From: Niastella sp.
Lineage (GTDB): Bacteria > Bacteroidota > Bacteroidia > Chitinophagales > Chitinophagaceae
Assembly (NCBI GenBank): GCA_021154515.1
Contig: JAJKIL010000426.1
Span: forward strand, 1 to 7,366
Reading direction: 5' to 3'
DNA: 7,366 bases
In this document: piece by piece, positions 5,349 to 7,366 of the stretch
How the letters are laid out: each line of letters opens with the position of its first letter
Numbering within the stretch: position 1 is the stretch's first letter
Position numbers and translations under genes: made by a program
Notes under the pieces: generated by a model
What the model was told of the DNA's origin: nothing
Databases searched by the model: none
What the model saw: the letters and a program-made list of their open reading frames with translations, nothing else

Positions 5349-5936
5349 TTACAGTTGAATAATATTATAAATAGGAACCGGCGGATCAAATGACTGGTTG
5401 TCTTCGTTTTGATTATAGATCTTAGTCACGATGTCCATGCCTTTTATCACTTTGCCAAAAGCCGCATAGCCCTGTTTGTCGGGATTGTTCTCACCACCAT
5501 AATCAAAACCGGGTTGATCGCTTAAGCAAATAAAGAATTCGCTGGTGGCAGTGCCGGGCGCTAACCGGGCTAAGGAAATGGTGCCCTTTTTATGCAGAAG
5601 ATGCGTTTGTGCGGTGCTCTCGTGCGGAATGCCGGTTAACGTATCATGCACTTTCGGCATCGATTTATACATGCCGCCCTGTATCAGTTCGGCCTTATCG
5701 GCATTCGAAGGCTGGTTGTCGTCATTCAGCACGCGGTAAAACGAACTGTTTTTGTAATACCCCTTTTTAATGTAAGAAAGAAACGCCTGTACTGATTTAG
5801 GCGCCTGATCGGGATATAATTCCACTTCTATTTCACCCTTGCTGGTCTGTATTTCAATATGCGGGTTTTTATACTTCGGTGAACAGGCTCCCATCAAAAG
5901 GTTGAGGGATAAAATGAACAGGTATTGGTTGCGCAT
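5349..5936 (-). CDS. Cyclophilin-type peptidyl-prolyl cis-trans isomerase lipoprotein
   Basis: This 195-residue protein catalyses cis-trans isomerisation of X-Pro bonds during folding of envelope proteins. A lipoprotein signal occupies residues 1-17, with the lipobox LLMGAC and the lipidated cysteine at C18. The residues after it (SPKYKN) are not acidic, so the known Bacteroidota surface-export signal is absent and a periplasm-facing membrane anchor is likely. The cyclophilin domain runs from about 26 to 195: IEIQTSKGEIEVELYPDQAPKSV, then SSFYRVL with R68 matching the catalytic arginine R55 of human cyclophilin A, IQGGMY with Q86, the TISLAR...SEFFICLSD core (119-139), and YAAFGKVIKGMDIV (157-170). 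SEFFI carries Glu where most cyclophilins have Gln. An insertion (NDDNQPSNADKAE, 71-83) precedes the QGG motif, as is common in bacterial members. It is the first gene of a likely two-gene unit with the PhyH dioxygenase. Confidence 0.92.
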   Translation of the reverse strand: MRNQYLFILSLNLLMGACSPKYKNPHIEIQTSKGEIEVELYPDQAPKSVQAFLSYIKKGYYKNSSFYRVLNDDNQPSNADKAELIQGGMYKSMPKVHDTLTGIPHESTAQTHLLHKKGTISLARLAPGTATSEFFICLSDQPGFDYGGENNPDKQGYAAFGKVIKGMDIVTKIYNQNEDNQSFDPPVPIYNIIQL

Positions 5937-6107
5937 CGATGAATTTTAACAATGCAATATATAGTTTATAGACTTATTGTTAAAGAAATAATAACCAGCT
6001 GTTAACGATCTCCCAAATGAGCTGTTTTACTAAACCACGAGTAAACCGCAGGAACAGTAAACCTTCTTATAGATGACCACTTTTTATTCACTTTAAAACA
6101 CCAGGTC
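5937..6107. promoter_or_regulatory. Divergent intergenic region between the PPIase and lipocalin-like genes
   Basis: This 171-bp gap must carry the promoters of two divergent transcripts. No clean TAnnTTTG/-33 pair is evident in either direction. Three TAAACC copies (6031-6036, 6042-6047, 6058-6063) and two AGCTGTT copies (5998-6004 and 6020-6026) occur close together upstream of the lipocalin-like gene and might be binding sites, but short repeats of this size also arise by chance. Confidence 0.4.
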
Positions 6108-6566
6108 ATGAAATCTTATTTACGCTTAACCGTCTTATTGATTGCCGTTACTTCATTTGCCAGCTGTACAAAAGTTGGTGTTATAGTCGATATACAACCT
6201 ACCATTACCGGTTCATGGATACTTACTGATGCCGCACAAAAAGATGCCTACGGTTGGTCTGCTGTGAGCACCGGTGTTGAAAATGGCGTGTTTACTTTCT
6301 ATAGCAATGGACAGGCTACCTATGTTGAAAATGGGGCTACCCTTAAAGGTACCTGGAGCATGAACACTGCTTCTGGCGGATATTATGATGAATCAGGCGT
6401 TTACTATACCAATTCGCACCAGGATATGCAGATACATGTATCAAATTACAAAGGCGATGATGTGATAGACATGTACTTTGATAATGTGGTAATATATCCC
6501 AACTCTTTTGTAGCTACCAATTATAACAATCACACCATTGGCCGTTACAAGTTCAGTAGATATTAA
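6108..6566 (+). CDS. Lipocalin-like lipoprotein, unknown ligand
   Basis: The first 19 residues form a lipoprotein signal (K2, R6, hydrophobic core, then FASC), with the lipidated cysteine at C20. The next residues, TKVGVIVD, lack the acidic surface-export motif, so a periplasm-facing envelope protein is likely. The mature part looks like a small beta-barrel of the lipocalin-like kind widespread in Bacteroidota: ITGSWILT with the G35-x-W37 hallmark, FTFYSNGQATYVENG (62-76), GTWSM (81-85) and then beta-strand-rich alternation to the end. This GxW, F.F.NG, GTW order is typical of lipocalin-like domains that evaluate as hypothetical or DUF families. The length of 152 is normal for the group. No catalytic residue is visible; ligand binding is an inference from fold type. 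It is a single gene with its own terminator. The ATG at 6108 is required for the complete signal peptide. Confidence 0.8.
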   Translation: MKSYLRLTVLLIAVTSFASCTKVGVIVDIQPTITGSWILTDAAQKDAYGWSAVSTGVENGVFTFYSNGQATYVENGATLKGTWSMNTASGGYYDESGVYYTNSHQDMQIHVSNYKGDDVIDMYFDNVVIYPNSFVATNYNNHTIGRYKFSRY

Positions 6567-6606
6567 TCGGGTTCTATTCCGTACTATTTTGAAGGGTTAT
6601 AAAGAG

Positions 6607-6650
6607 AAGAGCCATCCCGTTAATACCGGAATGGCTCTTATTATTTTAAT
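6607..6650. terminator. Hairpin terminator shared by two convergent genes
   Basis: AAGAGCCAT (6607-6615) pairs perfectly with ATGGCTCTT (6631-6639). After a C-A mismatch, CCG (6617-6619) pairs with CGG (6627-6629), closing a 7-nt loop. On the + strand it is followed by T-rich sequence (6641-6648), ending the lipocalin-like transcript about 40 nt after its stop. Read on the - strand it begins about 20 nt after the stop of the DUF2723 gene and is followed by a less regular T-rich stretch, so it may work in both directions. Confidence 0.8.
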
Positions 6651-6659
6651 GAGGCCTGA

Positions 6660-7366
6660 TTAATTTATAACAGACAGACGTTTAGGTTGAAACTCCTGTT
6701 CCCATTTTTCTATTTGTTGTAATAGTTGGTAGCTGGAAAGAATATCCTGCGCAAACGAGGCTTGTCTGTTCGACAGATCGCCGGCTTTGCCTTGTGTCAA
6801 CAACCAGGCATTGTTTATCATTTGCTCATCTGTGTAGCTGCCATCGCCGAGGGAATGATAATATTGCATTTGTTGTTGCAGGTCTTTCTTCAATGATTTG
6901 GCCACTTTGTTAGCCAACGGCAGGTCATCGGCCAGGTAACAGGCTTCCAGGAACTGAAGCGAGAATATATTATGGATGTTGCCCCGGTTGGTTGTCATGT
7001 CATAAGGCACATTGGCTTCGTTCACATGCTCGTCGTAGCGATGTAAAATTTTTCTGGCTTCTTCCTTTCTGCCGGCCTGTGCCAGGCTGCGGGCTATTTG
7101 GGCATGCGCCAGTTTAATGGTGTTAAGACGGCGGCGGTTCTCTTCATCAAAATAAACGCCCTTTTTGCCTGCATTACCATAACCAAAATATTGCATCACG
7201 TTGTTATAAGCCACATCAAGGTTTACTCCACTGGTATTGGTATTTTCAACAGGCACCAGTTGATAAGTAAGACCATTCAGCCGGGTGTATTTATCCAAAC
7301 CCAGGTCTTGCGCCGTACCAAGATTAGAGAAACAGATAGGCCGTTTCCATTGGTTGGCGGCAACTA
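6660..7366 (-). CDS. DUF2723 family membrane protein, C-terminal part (5' end outside window)
   Basis: The frame is open from the TAA at 6660-6662 to the right window edge, so the 212-residue version starting at a TTG codon (7298) is an internal fragment, not a gene start. The 22 further codons visible upstream contain QWKRPICFSNL and GLDKYTRLNGLTYQLVPV across the supposed start, a motif seen near the end of Bacteroidota DUF2723 proteins. These are roughly 1000-residue, multi-pass GT-C-fold proteins related to protein O-mannosyltransferases and thought to transfer sugars from lipid donors on the periplasmic side. The visible part is the soluble C-terminal tail: VYFDEENRRRLN, then helical, TPR-like segments (IKLAHAQIARSLAQAGRKEEARKIL and later Leu-rich helices), and the VPYD segment typical of the family. 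No membrane segment lies within the window. The catalytic region cannot be assessed. Confidence 0.82.
   Translation of the reverse strand, partial: VAANQWKRPICFSNLGTAQDLGLDKYTRLNGLTYQLVPVENTNTSGVNLDVAYNNVMQYFGYGNAGKKGVYFDEENRRRLNTIKLAHAQIARSLAQAGRKEEARKILHRYDEHVNEANVPYDMTTNRGNIHNIFSLQFLEACYLADDLPLANKVAKSLKKDLQQQMQYYHSLGDGSYTDEQMINNAWLLTQGKAGDLSNRQASFAQDILSSYQLLQQIEKWEQEFQPKRLSVIN

Noticed and set aside
5545..5739. 64-codon + strand frame inside the PPIase gene
   Set aside because: It is antisense to the conserved cyclophilin core and has no recognisable product.

Overview
The window looks like ordinary chromosome from a Bacteroidota species, probably of the Chitinophagaceae type (Niastella/Chitinophaga relatives). 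This rests on the moderate GC, the lack of Shine-Dalgarno motifs before the starts, a secreted multidomain protein ending in a type IX secretion (T9SS) type A sorting domain, lipoproteins with Bacteroidota-style signal peptides, and the C-terminal part of a DUF2723-family protein typical of this phylum. The taxonomic call is inference; no RNA gene or marker gene is present to fix it.

Layout. On the + strand, 69-1097 encodes a luciferase-like flavin-dependent oxidoreductase followed by a hairpin terminator. 1264-1929 encodes an atypical short-chain dehydrogenase/epimerase-like protein preceded by a perfect 9-bp palindrome. Two back-to-back hairpins (1931-1983) separate it from a convergent - strand gene, 2053-3762, a 569-residue secreted protein with a DUF2341-like region, a LamG-like domain, an FN3-like segment and a T9SS sorting tail. 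Upstream of it is a ~400-bp AT-rich non-coding stretch holding a long imperfect hairpin (4053-4113). Next come, all on the - strand, a small two-helix membrane protein (4162-4368), a 242-bp gap with several short repeats, and a two-gene unit in which a cyclophilin-type lipoprotein peptidyl-prolyl isomerase (5349-5936) is followed after 9 nt by a PhyH-type Fe(II)/2-oxoglutarate dioxygenase (4611-5339). A divergent promoter region (5937-6107) leads to a + strand lipocalin-like lipoprotein (6108-6566), which shares a hairpin terminator with the convergent - strand 3' end of a DUF2723 protein (6660-7366) that runs off the window.

The genes do not form an evident single pathway. The only clear co-transcribed pair is the PPIase lipoprotein and the PhyH dioxygenase. 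No CRISPR array, transposase, phage gene, toxin-antitoxin pair or defence cassette was found. The structures least explained by the gene annotation are the long hairpin at 4053-4113, the palindrome at 1217-1239 and the inverted repeat at 4416-4435.
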